The notes below the pieces were generated by a model. It had not been told where the DNA came from, did not search any database, and worked only from the letters and a program-made list of their open reading frames with translations. Shown here in pieces: positions 18,674-27,443 of a stretch of DNA of 64,000 nucleotides; the stretch's first letter is position 1, and the number at the start of each line of letters is the position of its first letter. This DNA comes from Saprospiraceae bacterium (GTDB lineage Bacteria > Bacteroidota > Bacteroidia > Chitinophagales > Saprospiraceae): NCBI GenBank assembly GCA_020848995.1, contig JADLHA010000022.1, positions 22,003-86,002 on the forward strand, read 5' to 3'. Both the position numbers and the translations under genes were made by a program.

Positions 18674-19624
18674 TCAGCCTTTGAGCAAATCCGGATTGCT
18701 GTTGAGCTGTTTGATCATGTCTTCAGTCATTTGTGCAAGGTCGTAGTCAGGACGCCATCCCCATTCTTCCCGGGCGCAGCCGTCGTCTATGCTCGCCGTC
18801 CACGAGTCGGCAATGGCTTGACGGAAATCGGGTTTATATTCTATGGAAAAATCCGGAAGGTGCCTGCGAATTTCGGCAGCCAGTTCCGCCGGGGTAAAAC
18901 TCATGGCCGTAAGGTTATAGGCCGTGCGGCGCCGGATTTTCTCTGCCGGAGCCTCCATGAGCTCCAGGGTTGCCCGGATGCTATCGTCCATGTACATCAT
19001 TGGCAGGCGGGTATCCGGTTTTAAGAAACAGGTGTATTTTCCGTGGAGCAAAGCCGCATGGAAGATTTCCACGGCATAATCCGTGGTTCCGCCTCCCGGA
19101 GGCGATTGCCAGCCTACGATCCCCGGATAGCGAATGGAACGCACGTCGAGGCCATAGCGCCCCGCGTAATAGTTGCACCACAATTCGCCGCTGTACTTGC
19201 TGATGCCATAGACCGTGGCGGGTATGAAACTAGCCTCCTGAGGGGTCATTTCACGGGGGGTCGTATGCCCAAAAATGGCCATGGAGCTGGGATAAAACAC
19301 CCGTTCCAACTGGCAGGCCACTGCGCTTTCCAGGACGTTGAGCAGGCCATCCATATTAATTTTCCAGGTTTGCAAAGGATCTTTTTCCCCCCGTGCCGAG
19401 AGGATGGCGGCCAGGTGATAGATTTGCCGCACGCCATGCTGTTCGATGGCCTTCCGAAGCCCGGCCTCGTCGCGAACGTCGAGTAAAAGGTGCGGACCGG
19501 ACGGTTGGCGAGGTGCACTCAGATCTGAGGTCAGCACTTCTTCCCTACCCCATCGCCGGCGCAGTGCTTCCGACAATACCGTCCCTACCTGTCCGTTTGC
19601 GCCGAGAACCAAGACCTTGGCCAT
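18674..19624 (-). CDS. tdh: L-threonine 3-dehydrogenase, short-chain (epimerase-like) type
   Basis: The 316-residue product is an extended SDR protein with the NAD-binding LGANGQVG (residues 7-14), HLAAILSARGE, and the catalytic Tyr139/Lys143 in VYGISKYSGELW. The motifs SIRYPGIVGW and TDYAVEIFHAAL are those of the SDR-type threonine dehydrogenases seen in Bacteroidota, not the zinc MDR type of E. coli. It oxidises threonine to 2-amino-3-oxobutyrate, the substrate of the downstream kbl product. A TATCTTTC element at 19642-19649 on the minus strand may be the operon promoter. Confidence 0.93.
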   Translation of the reverse strand: MAKVLVLGANGQVGTVLSEALRRRWGREEVLTSDLSAPRQPSGPHLLLDVRDEAGLRKAIEQHGVRQIYHLAAILSARGEKDPLQTWKINMDGLLNVLESAVACQLERVFYPSSMAIFGHTTPREMTPQEASFIPATVYGISKYSGELWCNYYAGRYGLDVRSIRYPGIVGWQSPPGGGTTDYAVEIFHAALLHGKYTCFLKPDTRLPMMYMDDSIRATLELMEAPAEKIRRRTAYNLTAMSFTPAELAAEIRRHLPDFSIEYKPDFRQAIADSWTASIDDGCAREEWGWRPDYDLAQMTEDMIKQLNSNPDLLKG

Positions 19625-19779
19625 GCTGTTGTTTTAGCCGCGAAAGATACTTCATTTTGCTTTTCCCGCCATCGTCGCATGACACTCCCCGACGGTCAAA
19701 CCAACCAAACCCAACGGAAGCCGTCTCTTTGCGACGGAGGGATAATCAACATTGTCCTCAACGGATCGTTTTTTACATC

Positions 19780-20385
19780 ATGTTCAACTGGCTTTTCCGC
19801 TTCGTTTTTTTTCTGTGCATGATTTTGCCTTGTGATCCCAGCATTCGTGCTCAAACCCTATTGCACCATTTTACCGCAACGGAATCCGGAAAATCCGTAC
19901 TGCTGGAGTGGCAAATGACCCAGGGGGCTACCTGCAATGGCATCCACATTTTACATGCGGCAGACCGATCCCTGTTTGAAGAAGTGGGAGAGATCGCCGG
20001 AGTATGTGGCAGTCCGGTCGAAGCTGTTACCTATACCTTCCTGCACCGTCAGCCCGCGATCAATGCCACCAACCGTTACAAACTCGCTTTGGGCAACCTC
20101 GGTTTCAGCGAAGAAGTGACCGTACACCTGCTCGATCTGCATTCGGGATATCAATTGCGGCCTCACCCGCTCACATCTCATTCCGCCTTATTTTTCTCAC
20201 CGGGCAAAGCGCCGTACCAGCTTGCCTTTTACAATGCTGAAGGCCTGATCACATTCCGCGCAAAAACCGACGAGACCGTTTTTATTCTCTCGAAGGAGCA
20301 TTTTGCACCCGGGATGTATTTTTTTGAGATTGTCGATGCAGAAGGCAGTCGCCGGGCATTTGGAAAATGTTGCGTTTTGCGATAA
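19780..20385 (+). CDS. Small secreted protein with T9SS-like C-terminal domain
   Basis: A 201-residue product with a signal peptide (ends PSIRAQ), a fibronectin-III-like middle (residues about 25-125) and a C-terminal domain of about 70 residues. That end (LAFYNAEG...PGMYFFEIVDAEGSRRAFGK) has the shape of type A T9SS sorting signals. It is therefore probably exported through the outer membrane. The start is ATG 19780; upstream in-frame codons have no coding character. Its function is not recognised. It lies divergent to the threonine operon and ahead of the arginine deiminase-family gene. Confidence 0.75.
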   Translation: MFNWLFRFVFFLCMILPCDPSIRAQTLLHHFTATESGKSVLLEWQMTQGATCNGIHILHAADRSLFEEVGEIAGVCGSPVEAVTYTFLHRQPAINATNRYKLALGNLGFSEEVTVHLLDLHSGYQLRPHPLTSHSALFFSPGKAPYQLAFYNAEGLITFRAKTDETVFILSKEHFAPGMYFFEIVDAEGSRRAFGKCCVLR

Positions 20386-20500
20386 ATCCTTTGAGGGATC
20401 CCGATATTCCGTTCAACTTTTGTGGTTTTTATTGGAAAGTTCTCCTGCACCTCCTGCATTGGGACCATCGCCCGGGAGCCTGTCGATGCAAAAAAATGAA

Positions 20501-20508
20501 TACCTTTG
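20501..20508 (+). promoter_or_regulatory. Bacteroidota -7 promoter element upstream of arginine deiminase-family gene
   Basis: TACCTTTG matches TAnnTTTG exactly, 18 bases before ATG 20527. No clear -33 TTTG was found. It argues for translation from 20527 rather than from the TTG at 20506 that overlaps the element. Confidence 0.5.
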
Positions 20509-20526
20509 CTGCTCAATGCAACGGTC

Positions 20527-21786
20527 ATGCAAGGGGGATTTTACGTAGATTCGGAAATAGGAAAATTGCGCAAGGTCATTGTGCACAGTCCCGATGAGGG
20601 AATCGACCGGATCAGTCCCAGGCGGGCCAACGAGCTCTTGTTCGACGACATCGTTCACCTCCCTACCATGCGGGCAGAGCACCATATTTTTGAATCGGTG
20701 CTCGTTCGTTTTCTCGGCCGCGAGCACGTGTTGGAGACCCAGGAGTTGATTCGCCAGGCCCTCGATGCCAATGAGGCGATCAAAGGGGAACTCATGGATC
20801 TCATCCGGGATTTCGAAGAATTGCCCAAAGCATTTTTCACCACCCTGTGCAATCTCGACCACGGCTCCCTGGCGGAAGTGCTCATTTCGGGCTATTACCG
20901 CAAGGAAGACCAGATCTTTTTCGACCCCATCCCGAATTTCATTTTTACGCGCGACATTGCCCTGACGATCAAGGACCACATCGTCATCACCAAAGCCGCA
21001 AAATCCGTACGGCACCGCGAAAACCTCCTCACCCGGTTTATCCTGCACGCCCATCCGGATTTCAGCTACCTGGCGAAAGAAAAAAAACTGATCAACCTAA
21101 ACGTCGTAGACGAATTCCCACCTTCCCGCAAAGGCGAACCCATCAGCATTGAAGGGGGAGATCTGATGCTGATCAACGACGAATATCTGCTGATCGGGAG
21201 CAGCGAACGCACCACCGATCACGCCCTGCTTACCCTCAAAGGGGTTTTGTTTGAACGCGGTCTGGTCGAAAACGTGGTGGAAGTTGACGTTCCCAAAGAA
21301 AGATCGTTTATGCACATCGATACGATTTTTACGCAGATCAACCACGACCACTTTGTGGCGTTCAAGCCCATTGTAAAAGATGGTCTTGGATCCTATGTTA
21401 CCGTACACCGGAAAACAGGAGAGATGGAAGAATATCCATCCGTCCGCGACTTCATGCAGGCTGAACTCTCCAGGGATGTTTCCTTCATCTGGAGCGGAAA
21501 CGGAGAATCGCCATATCAGGAAAGGGAACAGTGGACGGACGGATGCAACCTGCTTGCCATCCGGCCGGGTGTTGCGCTGACCTACGACCGCAATCCAAAA
21601 ACCGAAAAGGCGTTTCGGAATGCCGGTTACGACTTATTGCACGCTGAGGACTTCCTGCGTTCTGAAATTGATCCGGACTCACTCGAAAACACCATCATCA
21701 CGCTTCCGTCCAGCGAATTGTCACGGGCTCGTGGTGGTCCGCACTGCATGTCGTGCCCGGTGTTGCGCGAGCGGTTGCATTCCTGA
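20527..21786 (+). CDS. Arginine deiminase-family enzyme
   Basis: This 419-residue guanidino-group-modifying enzyme matches arginine deiminase across its length: EIGKLRKVIVHSP and LLFDD at the start, FTRD (140-143), SIEGGD with the substrate acids (Glu209-Asp212), SERTTD, MHIDT (His263, Asp265) and the nucleophile region GGPHCMSCP (Cys407). It should hydrolyse arginine to citrulline and ammonia. No ornithine carbamoyltransferase or carbamate kinase is nearby, so it is not part of a classical arc fermentation operon. A related hydrolase or amidinotransferase specificity cannot be excluded. The acyl-CoA thioesterase gene follows after 42 bases. Confidence 0.88.
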   Translation: MQGGFYVDSEIGKLRKVIVHSPDEGIDRISPRRANELLFDDIVHLPTMRAEHHIFESVLVRFLGREHVLETQELIRQALDANEAIKGELMDLIRDFEELPKAFFTTLCNLDHGSLAEVLISGYYRKEDQIFFDPIPNFIFTRDIALTIKDHIVITKAAKSVRHRENLLTRFILHAHPDFSYLAKEKKLINLNVVDEFPPSRKGEPISIEGGDLMLINDEYLLIGSSERTTDHALLTLKGVLFERGLVENVVEVDVPKERSFMHIDTIFTQINHDHFVAFKPIVKDGLGSYVTVHRKTGEMEEYPSVRDFMQAELSRDVSFIWSGNGESPYQEREQWTDGCNLLAIRPGVALTYDRNPKTEKAFRNAGYDLLHAEDFLRSEIDPDSLENTIITLPSSELSRARGGPHCMSCPVLRERLHS

Positions 21787-21828
21787 CTGAGTGAACCCTT
21801 TGCTGAATCCTAACATCCGGCAGGCTAT

Positions 21829-22239
21829 ATGATCCGTCACGAAACCCAAATCAGGGTACGCTACAGTGAAACAGACCAGATGGGTTATGTGTATTATGGG
21901 AACTACGCCCAGTATTATGAGATCGCCCGGGTAGAAGCAATGCGTGCCGCAGGCATTCGTTATGCCGATCTCGAGCGCGAATATGGGATCTGGCTTCCCG
22001 TAGTTTCCATGAACGTTCGTTATCTTCGCCCTGCCGCATACGATGACTTGCTCACCTTACGAACATTTGTTCATCCAATCGAGGGCTCACATTTGAGATT
22101 TGATACGGAAGTCTTCAACGAGGGAGGTCAGTTGCTGAATGCCGCCAGGGTGACACTGTGCTTTGTAGATTCCGTGACGCGAAAAAGAACTTCCGCCCCA
22201 GCATGGATCATTCAAAAACTCGCCGGAACCATTGAGTAA
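21829..22239 (+). CDS. Acyl-CoA thioesterase, 4HBT/YbgC family
   Basis: The 136-residue hot-dog-fold protein shows the family core: VRYSETDQMGYVYYGNYAQYYEIARVEAMR with the catalytic Asp in ETDQMG, and NVRYLRPAAYDDLLTL in the central strands. It should hydrolyse acyl-CoA thioesters in the cytoplasm; substrate length is unknown. Its last codons overlap the start of the YihY-family gene by 8 bases, so the two are translationally linked. Confidence 0.9.
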   Translation: MIRHETQIRVRYSETDQMGYVYYGNYAQYYEIARVEAMRAAGIRYADLEREYGIWLPVVSMNVRYLRPAAYDDLLTLRTFVHPIEGSHLRFDTEVFNEGGQLLNAARVTLCFVDSVTRKRTSAPAWIIQKLAGTIE

Positions 22240-23215
22240 GCAGGCTGCTGACTGGAAAAAATTCATACTGGAGCTGCCCCTGGTAGACGGTGCGCTGCAA
22301 TGGATGCGCTCGCATACGATGCCAGGTTTCCGGGGTGTACGCCTATACGATGTCGCCCACTTTTTATATCAGGAATCCCAGCGAAATGACCTCAACACGC
22401 GTGCAAGCGCGATGACCTATCATTTTTTTCTGGCCCTGTTCCCGTCGCTGATTTCCCTATTCACCCTGACAGCCTACCTGCCCCGGGAACTCGATTTTTA
22501 TACTGCACTTGAGCAGGCATTGCAGTCAATCCTGCCACCAGGGGCAAAAGATTATGTCATCCATGACCTCATCGCTCAGCTCAGGCCCCGTGCGCAAAGC
22601 AGCTTGCTTTCTATTGGTTTTGTGCTGGCCATCTATTTTGGATCTGAAGGCATCCTGGCGATGATGCGCGGCTTTGACAAAACCTACAACTCCAGTTTCC
22701 GCAAACGCAATTGGCTGGAAACGCGCTTCACGGCCTTTGCCCTCACCATTGCGCTGGGGGGGCTGCTCATTCTGTCGGTACTTTCCATCATTTTGGGAGA
22801 AAAATTATTGCGGTTGATGCTGGATTACCTCCAGTGGGGTGGATTGGTTAAACTGGCCATCAAATCGTTGAACTACCTCATTACTGTGATCCTTTTTTAT
22901 ACCGTCATCAGTCTGGTCTATCGCTTCGGCCCAGCGCTTTACAAACCCATTCGAGGAATCTCTCCGGGCGCAATGTTTGCTACCCTGGCATCAATAGCCA
23001 CCTCCGTTCTCTACGGCATGTTCATTCAGTCGTATAGCACTTATCACAAAGTGTACGGAGCCATCAGCGCCCTCATCATCACCCTGGTCTGGATGCGCAT
23101 CAACACGATGATCCTGCTGCTTGGCTTCGAGCTGAACGCTGCGGTGGCGGTCAATCGCGACCTCATGGACGCAAACCAAATCGCCTTGCGAAAACAGCGC
23201 GCCGAGGACGAGTGA
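22232..23215 (+). CDS. YihY/BrkB-family membrane protein
   Basis: A 327-residue inner membrane protein of the YihY/BrkB family (once mis-assigned as RNase BN). It has about six helices, the N-terminal NTRASAMTYHFFLALFPSLI, the middle EGILAMMRGFDKTYN, and the final helices with YGMFIQSYSTYHKVYGAIS and LVWMRINTMILLLGFELNA. It begins with TTG 22232 overlapping the thioesterase stop; an internal ATG at 22304 would remove the cytoplasmic N-terminus. Transport function is suspected for the family but not established. Confidence 0.88.
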   Translation: MSKQAADWKKFILELPLVDGALQWMRSHTMPGFRGVRLYDVAHFLYQESQRNDLNTRASAMTYHFFLALFPSLISLFTLTAYLPRELDFYTALEQALQSILPPGAKDYVIHDLIAQLRPRAQSSLLSIGFVLAIYFGSEGILAMMRGFDKTYNSSFRKRNWLETRFTAFALTIALGGLLILSVLSIILGEKLLRLMLDYLQWGGLVKLAIKSLNYLITVILFYTVISLVYRFGPALYKPIRGISPGAMFATLASIATSVLYGMFIQSYSTYHKVYGAISALIITLVWMRINTMILLLGFELNAAVAVNRDLMDANQIALRKQRAEDE

Positions 23216-23292
23216 GGCCCTTGCCGCATGGTCCATTCCTTCCACATGATCGAGCCCCGGTTGCCCCCAAATTGCACCGTATTGAAGCACAC

Positions 23293-23324
23293 TTTGCCCC
23301 GGTGGCCTCATTGCTTTACCTTTG
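23293..23324 (+). promoter_or_regulatory. Full Bacteroidota promoter (-33 TTTG, -7 TACCTTTG)
   Basis: TTTG at 23293-23296 and TACCTTTG at 23317-23324 are separated by 20 bases, the spacing typical for the primary sigma factor of Bacteroidota. Transcription would begin about 23330, only a few bases before ATG 23337, so the leader is very short and the upstream TTG start at 23322 is excluded. Confidence 0.75.
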
Positions 23325-23336
23325 CATGGATATCAC

Positions 23337-23942
23337 ATGATCTACGCCTATAAAAATTTTATTCCCGTCGTTCATCCTTCGGCTTATATACATCCGCAAG
23401 CTGCTGTGACAGGATGCGTGGTCATTGGAAAGGATGTTTACATTGCTCCGTTTGCGGCGATCCGTGGCGACTTTGGAATGATCGTCATCGAAGACGGGTG
23501 CAATGTTCAGGAAAGCTGTACGGTACACATGTTTCCCGGTGTCGAAGTACGGCTTTGCGAAAACGCCCACATCGGGCACGGGGCCATCATCCACGGAGCG
23601 CGCATTGGCCGTAACTGTCTGGTCGGTATGCATTCGGTGATCATGGACCAAGTTGAACTCGGAGACGATTGCATCGTAGGTGCGATGAGCTTCATTCGCG
23701 AAGGGACCGTCGTCCCGGCCCGAAGCCTGGTGGTGGGCAACCCTGCCCGCATCGTTCGCGAGGTCGACGACCGCATGCTGGAATGGAAATCCAGGGGTAC
23801 GGAAATTTACCAGCAACTTGCCCGCGACGCCGCAAAAGACATACGCCCTTGCGAGCCGCTTCGCGAAATGCCCCCAGACTATCCGCTCGCAGGGGGCGAT
23901 TACCTAAACTGGGCACAATTCAAAAAACAGGATTTAAACTGA
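23337..23942 (+). CDS. PaaY-like hexapeptide-repeat (gamma-carbonic-anhydrase fold) protein
   Basis: The 201-residue protein is a left-handed beta-helix of hexapeptide repeats (HPSAYIHPQAAVTGCVVIGKDVYIAPFAAIRGDFG) with the metal histidines of gamma carbonic anhydrases (AHIGHGAIIHGARIG). The C-terminal extension (MPPDYPLAGGDYLNWAQFK) is like PaaY, a thioesterase that relieves CoA stalling in phenylacetate breakdown. An enoyl-CoA hydratase-family gene follows after 8 bases, which fits a CoA-thioester role. No paa oxygenase genes are in the window, so the pathway is open. Confidence 0.85.
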   Translation: MIYAYKNFIPVVHPSAYIHPQAAVTGCVVIGKDVYIAPFAAIRGDFGMIVIEDGCNVQESCTVHMFPGVEVRLCENAHIGHGAIIHGARIGRNCLVGMHSVIMDQVELGDDCIVGAMSFIREGTVVPARSLVVGNPARIVREVDDRMLEWKSRGTEIYQQLARDAAKDIRPCEPLREMPPDYPLAGGDYLNWAQFKKQDLN

Positions 23943-23950
23943 TCCAGGTC

Positions 23951-24709
23951 ATGGAAGGATACGTTCGCTTTAGTATTGATAACCGACTTGCCACCCTGCG
24001 TTTTCACCATCCGGCACACAATGCTTTACCCGGCTACATACTGCAACAACTGGCAGAACACATTGAAACCCTTGGGCTGCGGGACGACGTCGGCCTGATC
24101 GCCCTCAGGTCGGATGGAGAAAAGACCTTCTGTGCAGGGGCCTCCTTCGACGAGTTGCTCGCCATCAGCGATCCGGAAACCGGCAAACAATTTTTTAGCG
24201 GCTTTGCCCGCGTGATCCTCGCGATGAAAAATTGTCCGAAACTCGTTGTTGCCTTAGTCCATGCAAGGGCCATTGGCGGAGGCGTTGGCCTTGCTGCGGC
24301 TGCGGATTACGCCATCGCCACGCGGGATGCCAGCATCCGTTTGAGCGAACTTGCCATTGGAATTGGCCCCTTTGTCATTGGGCCGGTGGTCGAGCACCGC
24401 ATTGGCGGGTCGGCATTTCAAAAGTTGTCGCTGACGCCCGACGAATGGCAGACGGCATCCTGGGCCGGCCAGCGCGGATTGTTCCACGAGGTCTTTGATT
24501 CAAAGGCTAAGGCTGAAGCTTATTTGGATGAGTTTGCAAAAAAGCTCCTGTCATTCAATCCCCAGGCGCTAACTGAACTTAAAAAGGTGTTTTGGCAGGG
24601 AAGTGAGCACTGGGAACAGTTGTTATACGACAGGGCAGCCGTAAGCGGCAAACTCATCCTCTCAGATTTCAGCCGGCGCACCCTGGCAGCGTTCAAGACC
24701 AAAACCTGA
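23951..24709 (+). CDS. Enoyl-CoA hydratase/isomerase family protein
   Basis: A 252-residue crotonase-fold protein: an N-terminal strand set (MEGYVRFSIDNRLATLRFHHP), the first oxyanion-hole segment KTFCAGASFDEL, and the second ARAIGGGVGLAAAADYAIA with the RLSELAIGIGP motif. The usual catalytic glutamates of true hydratases are not obvious: the segment after the second oxyanion hole reads RLSELAIGIGPFVIGPVV. The reaction could therefore be isomerisation or another crotonase chemistry. It is co-transcribed with the PaaY-like gene. Confidence 0.85.
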   Translation: MEGYVRFSIDNRLATLRFHHPAHNALPGYILQQLAEHIETLGLRDDVGLIALRSDGEKTFCAGASFDELLAISDPETGKQFFSGFARVILAMKNCPKLVVALVHARAIGGGVGLAAAADYAIATRDASIRLSELAIGIGPFVIGPVVEHRIGGSAFQKLSLTPDEWQTASWAGQRGLFHEVFDSKAKAEAYLDEFAKKLLSFNPQALTELKKVFWQGSEHWEQLLYDRAAVSGKLILSDFSRRTLAAFKTKT

Positions 24710-24753
24710 TCACTCCTTATCTATCCTGCCTCCCTCCGGCTGGTGACCCTGCA

Positions 24754-25980
24754 TCAAAATGGATACATCACCGAAAACTGTGCGGCAACTTCGCGCTTTT
24801 TCAGGTGGGGAAGATTGCTGTTGTTGGTCTTCAGAACGCCCGAAAGCTGAACATCCAAGCCCATGATCCGGCGCTGGTAACCCGCGCCAAAGGCAAAATG
24901 ATTGATCAGCGTCGCACTGTTGGATTCCTGGTCAAGTCCGTTTTCCCTTAAAAACTCCTGTGTTTCGTACGACTGATAGTCAAAAGTCAGAACCGTTTGG
25001 CTCTTTAAGGTAAGGTGAATACCCCCGCTCACGAAAAGCGCTGCGCGGGAACTGAGCGGGTAAATGTACCTGAGCTCGAGCGGAAGGATCCAATCTGCAC
25101 TGCTGATCCGGATGTTGGAAAATTCTTCGGTTTTGCTATGCCTGGGCTTGGCGATCTCGTTGAATCCCACATCGGTCTCGTCTTTAAAAGCTGTTTGATT
25201 GGCAAACGCCTGGTCAAAATAGGTCTGACGCTGAATTCCAGATCTGAAAACGATGTTCTTATTGGTTCTGAACTCAGCGGCCAGTCCCCCACTCCAGTGG
25301 CTGCCACTGGTCAGCGCGGATACGCCTGCCGACCATCCGGTAGGCTGCCTAAGGGTCACAATCCGGATGGGAGGGAACAGATGATTGCTGGGCTCCGGAA
25401 AGGTGAGTTCCAGGGAAGGAAGGCGTTCTGCGGTCACTGTCTGGCGGGAGGAAGTCTCCACCGCTTCCGATTCCCCAAAGCCTATGGGCGCGCTTCCTGC
25501 ACCGGCAAGCTCTTCAAGACTGGTAACACCCTGCCGTGAGAGCGTCTTCACAGATATGCCTGCCTGGTCGTGATCCCCGTGCAGCTTCCTGTGACGCGGT
25601 GAGGCATAAGACCGACGCGCCGCAGCAGGTTGCGAGCCATTTTCCGGGTGTCTTGCTTCCATCACTGGATGGGTTGCCTCTGACCGGGTAGCTGTTTCGG
25701 TGGACGCAGCGGATTCCAGGGAGGCCCCCCGCTGTAGGGCAATTGGCCTTTCTGCTGGTGGGCTATGCGGGTTCAGGAGGCCTTCGCTGCCCTTCCATTT
25801 CAGAGAAAGCAGTCCGGCAGACACCATCAACGCAGCCACCAACAAAAGCCAGGGCCAGACCACCCGCTTGGGGCGGGGATGCAACTTTCGCTGGAGGCGG
25901 ATCCAGTCGGCCTCGTCCCACTGGGGCTCGAGCTGCGACATTTTTTGCCGGATCCTGGCATCAAAATCTTCTGTTTTCAT
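24754..25980 (-). CDS. Anti-sigma-like inner membrane protein with C-terminal outer membrane beta-barrel
   Basis: The 408-residue product begins with a short cytoplasmic region (residues 1-39, including QWDEADWIRLQRKL, common in Bacteroidota anti-sigma partners). One membrane helix follows at about 40-62 (VVWPWLLLVAALMVSAGLL), then a low-complexity Ser/Ala/Glu/Arg-rich linker of roughly 140 residues. The final about 200 residues are amphipathic beta strands ending in Tyr-Pro-Phe, as in PorT/OmpW-like barrels. Its ATG overlaps the TGA of the upstream sigma gene (ATGA). If the topology is right, one chain spans both membranes. The barrel part is assigned by strand pattern only. Confidence 0.8.
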   Translation of the reverse strand: MKTEDFDARIRQKMSQLEPQWDEADWIRLQRKLHPRPKRVVWPWLLLVAALMVSAGLLSLKWKGSEGLLNPHSPPAERPIALQRGASLESAASTETATRSEATHPVMEARHPENGSQPAAARRSYASPRHRKLHGDHDQAGISVKTLSRQGVTSLEELAGAGSAPIGFGESEAVETSSRQTVTAERLPSLELTFPEPSNHLFPPIRIVTLRQPTGWSAGVSALTSGSHWSGGLAAEFRTNKNIVFRSGIQRQTYFDQAFANQTAFKDETDVGFNEIAKPRHSKTEEFSNIRISSADWILPLELRYIYPLSSRAALFVSGGIHLTLKSQTVLTFDYQSYETQEFLRENGLDQESNSATLINHFAFGAGYQRRIMGLDVQLSGVLKTNNSNLPHLKKREVAAQFSVMYPF

Positions 25981-26585
25981 ACATTCGATGGTACGCTGTA
26001 AGGTAAAATTCCTGGGGACCATTCATCCCCGTATAAGGAGTAGAGCATTTCCTGAAGCTTCGTCCTGGCTTTTGACAGGTTCGACTTGGAAGTGCCCTCG
26101 GTGATCTGCAACATCTCAGCAATTTCGCGATGGCTGTATCCGTCGACGGCATACATCATAAACACCGTGCGATAGGCCGGAGAAAGGCGCTGAACCACGC
26201 AAAGAATGTCGGATGCCGACAGCTTGCTCAAGGTCCTCTCCTCGACAGCCAGTTCCGCATGGTCTTCAACCGCCTGATTGGAAACCGCGTTGCGGATCGA
26301 CTGGCGGTAGAAATCGATGGCCGTGTTGACGACGATGGTTCTCAACCAGGCCTTAAAAGGTTTGTCGAACTGGTATTTATTCAGGTTGCGGAACATCTTT
26401 ACAAATGAATCATCCATCACTTCCTCGCAGTCTTCTGGTCGGGAAGTATAGCGCATGCAAATTCCTTTTACGTAGGCGTAGAAATGCTCATACAAGCGCC
26501 TTTCAGCAAGCGGATGCATGCGCAGACAAGCTTCAATCAGCCCGGTCAGCTCTGGTCCGTTGATATGTAGATGGTCCTCTGCCAA
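25977..26585 (-). CDS. ECF-subfamily RNA polymerase sigma factor
   Basis: A 202-residue sigma factor with region 2 (AERRLYEHFYAYVKGICMRYTSRPEDCEEVMDDSFVKMF, FKAWLRTIVVNTAIDFYR) and region 4 (LSPAYRTVFMMYAVDGYSHREIAEML, TSKSNLSKARTKLQEML). The start is TTG 26585; an in-frame stop lies nine codons upstream and no ATG intervenes. A TATTTTCG element at 26621-26628 may be its promoter. It overlaps its membrane partner by 4 bases, so the two are made together and the pair probably forms an envelope-sensing switch. Confidence 0.92.
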   Translation of the reverse strand: MAEDHLHINGPELTGLIEACLRMHPLAERRLYEHFYAYVKGICMRYTSRPEDCEEVMDDSFVKMFRNLNKYQFDKPFKAWLRTIVVNTAIDFYRQSIRNAVSNQAVEDHAELAVEERTLSKLSASDILCVVQRLSPAYRTVFMMYAVDGYSHREIAEMLQITEGTSKSNLSKARTKLQEMLYSLYGDEWSPGILPYSVPSNV

Positions 26586-26782
26586 GTTTTCGACGATCGG
26601 CTTGCGCTCTATTTATGCTACGAAAATACGACTCAGATGGTTGCCCTACTGGGGCAATTTTGAAAAAAATAAATATCTGCTGAAAGATTAAACCCCCTTT
26701 ACCCGGGCGCGTCAAAACCTGCAAACGAACCCATCAGGTGAGTTTGCAAACAATTATTTTTTATCTTTTAACAATGACATTT

Positions 26783-27421
26783 ATGAAAAACGCTTTTGTT
26801 CTGGCAGCCGTTGCTGCATTGCTCATGACCTCTTGCGAGCGCGACGACCTCAACTTGGAAGGGTCGGATGCAAATGAGTTGCTTGTGGGTGCGTCTGCTG
26901 AAGTGGAAGGAACTTCCGGCATTGAAATGACACCTCTCGAAGCCCCTGAAACCATCATGGGAGATCCCGTTTCGGAAGCAAGAAAACACCGTTGGCTGAA
27001 GCATTGCAAACCGGTCAAGCCCGAAGACCTCCCGGCCGCAGTCATTGAGTACATCGATGCAAATTACCCGGATGCAAACATCAAAAGGGCTTGTCAATTT
27101 CGCAATGGCAACTTCGTCGTGATCATTATGCTGGCAGACGGAAGTTTCAAAATGTTGGAATTCGGCAAAGAAGGACAATTTATCAAGGAACTAAAACCAA
27201 AAAAGCACGGGCCCAAGGATCCAAAAAAACGCCTGGATCCGTTGCAGGAAGGTGATTTGCCAGCTTCCGTTACGGATTACCTTGGATCCAATTATGCAGG
27301 ATATGATTTCCTGCGTGCCGGTCGCACAAGTTCAGGCGCTTACCTCGTGGTCATTGAAGTGAACGGCGAGAAAAAAATGATCCTCTTTGACGACAGCGGC
27401 AATTTCGTAAAAGAATTGTAA
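26783..27421 (+). CDS. Lipoprotein with two PepSY-like (DUF2874-type) domains
   Basis: The 212-residue product starts MKNAFVLAAVAALLMTSC, a lipoprotein signal with Cys18 as the lipid site; ATG 26774 three codons upstream is also possible. After an acidic spacer come two similar domains of about 75 residues: LPAAVIEYIDANYPDANIKRA...GQFIKELKP and LPASVTDYLGSNYAGYDFLRA...GNFVKEL. These are the PepSY-like putative beta-lactamase-inhibitor-type fold common in Bacteroidota lipoproteins; function is unproven. It is divergent from the sigma gene and ends at a strong terminator. Confidence 0.85.
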   Translation: MKNAFVLAAVAALLMTSCERDDLNLEGSDANELLVGASAEVEGTSGIEMTPLEAPETIMGDPVSEARKHRWLKHCKPVKPEDLPAAVIEYIDANYPDANIKRACQFRNGNFVVIIMLADGSFKMLEFGKEGQFIKELKPKKHGPKDPKKRLDPLQEGDLPASVTDYLGSNYAGYDFLRAGRTSSGAYLVVIEVNGEKKMILFDDSGNFVKEL

Positions 27422-27443
27422 CCGTCCCAAGAACACCCACTGC

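Noticed and set aside
19393..19779. N-terminal extension of the small T9SS protein
   Set aside because: It runs antisense through the threonine dehydrogenase gene; the signal peptide begins at ATG 19780.
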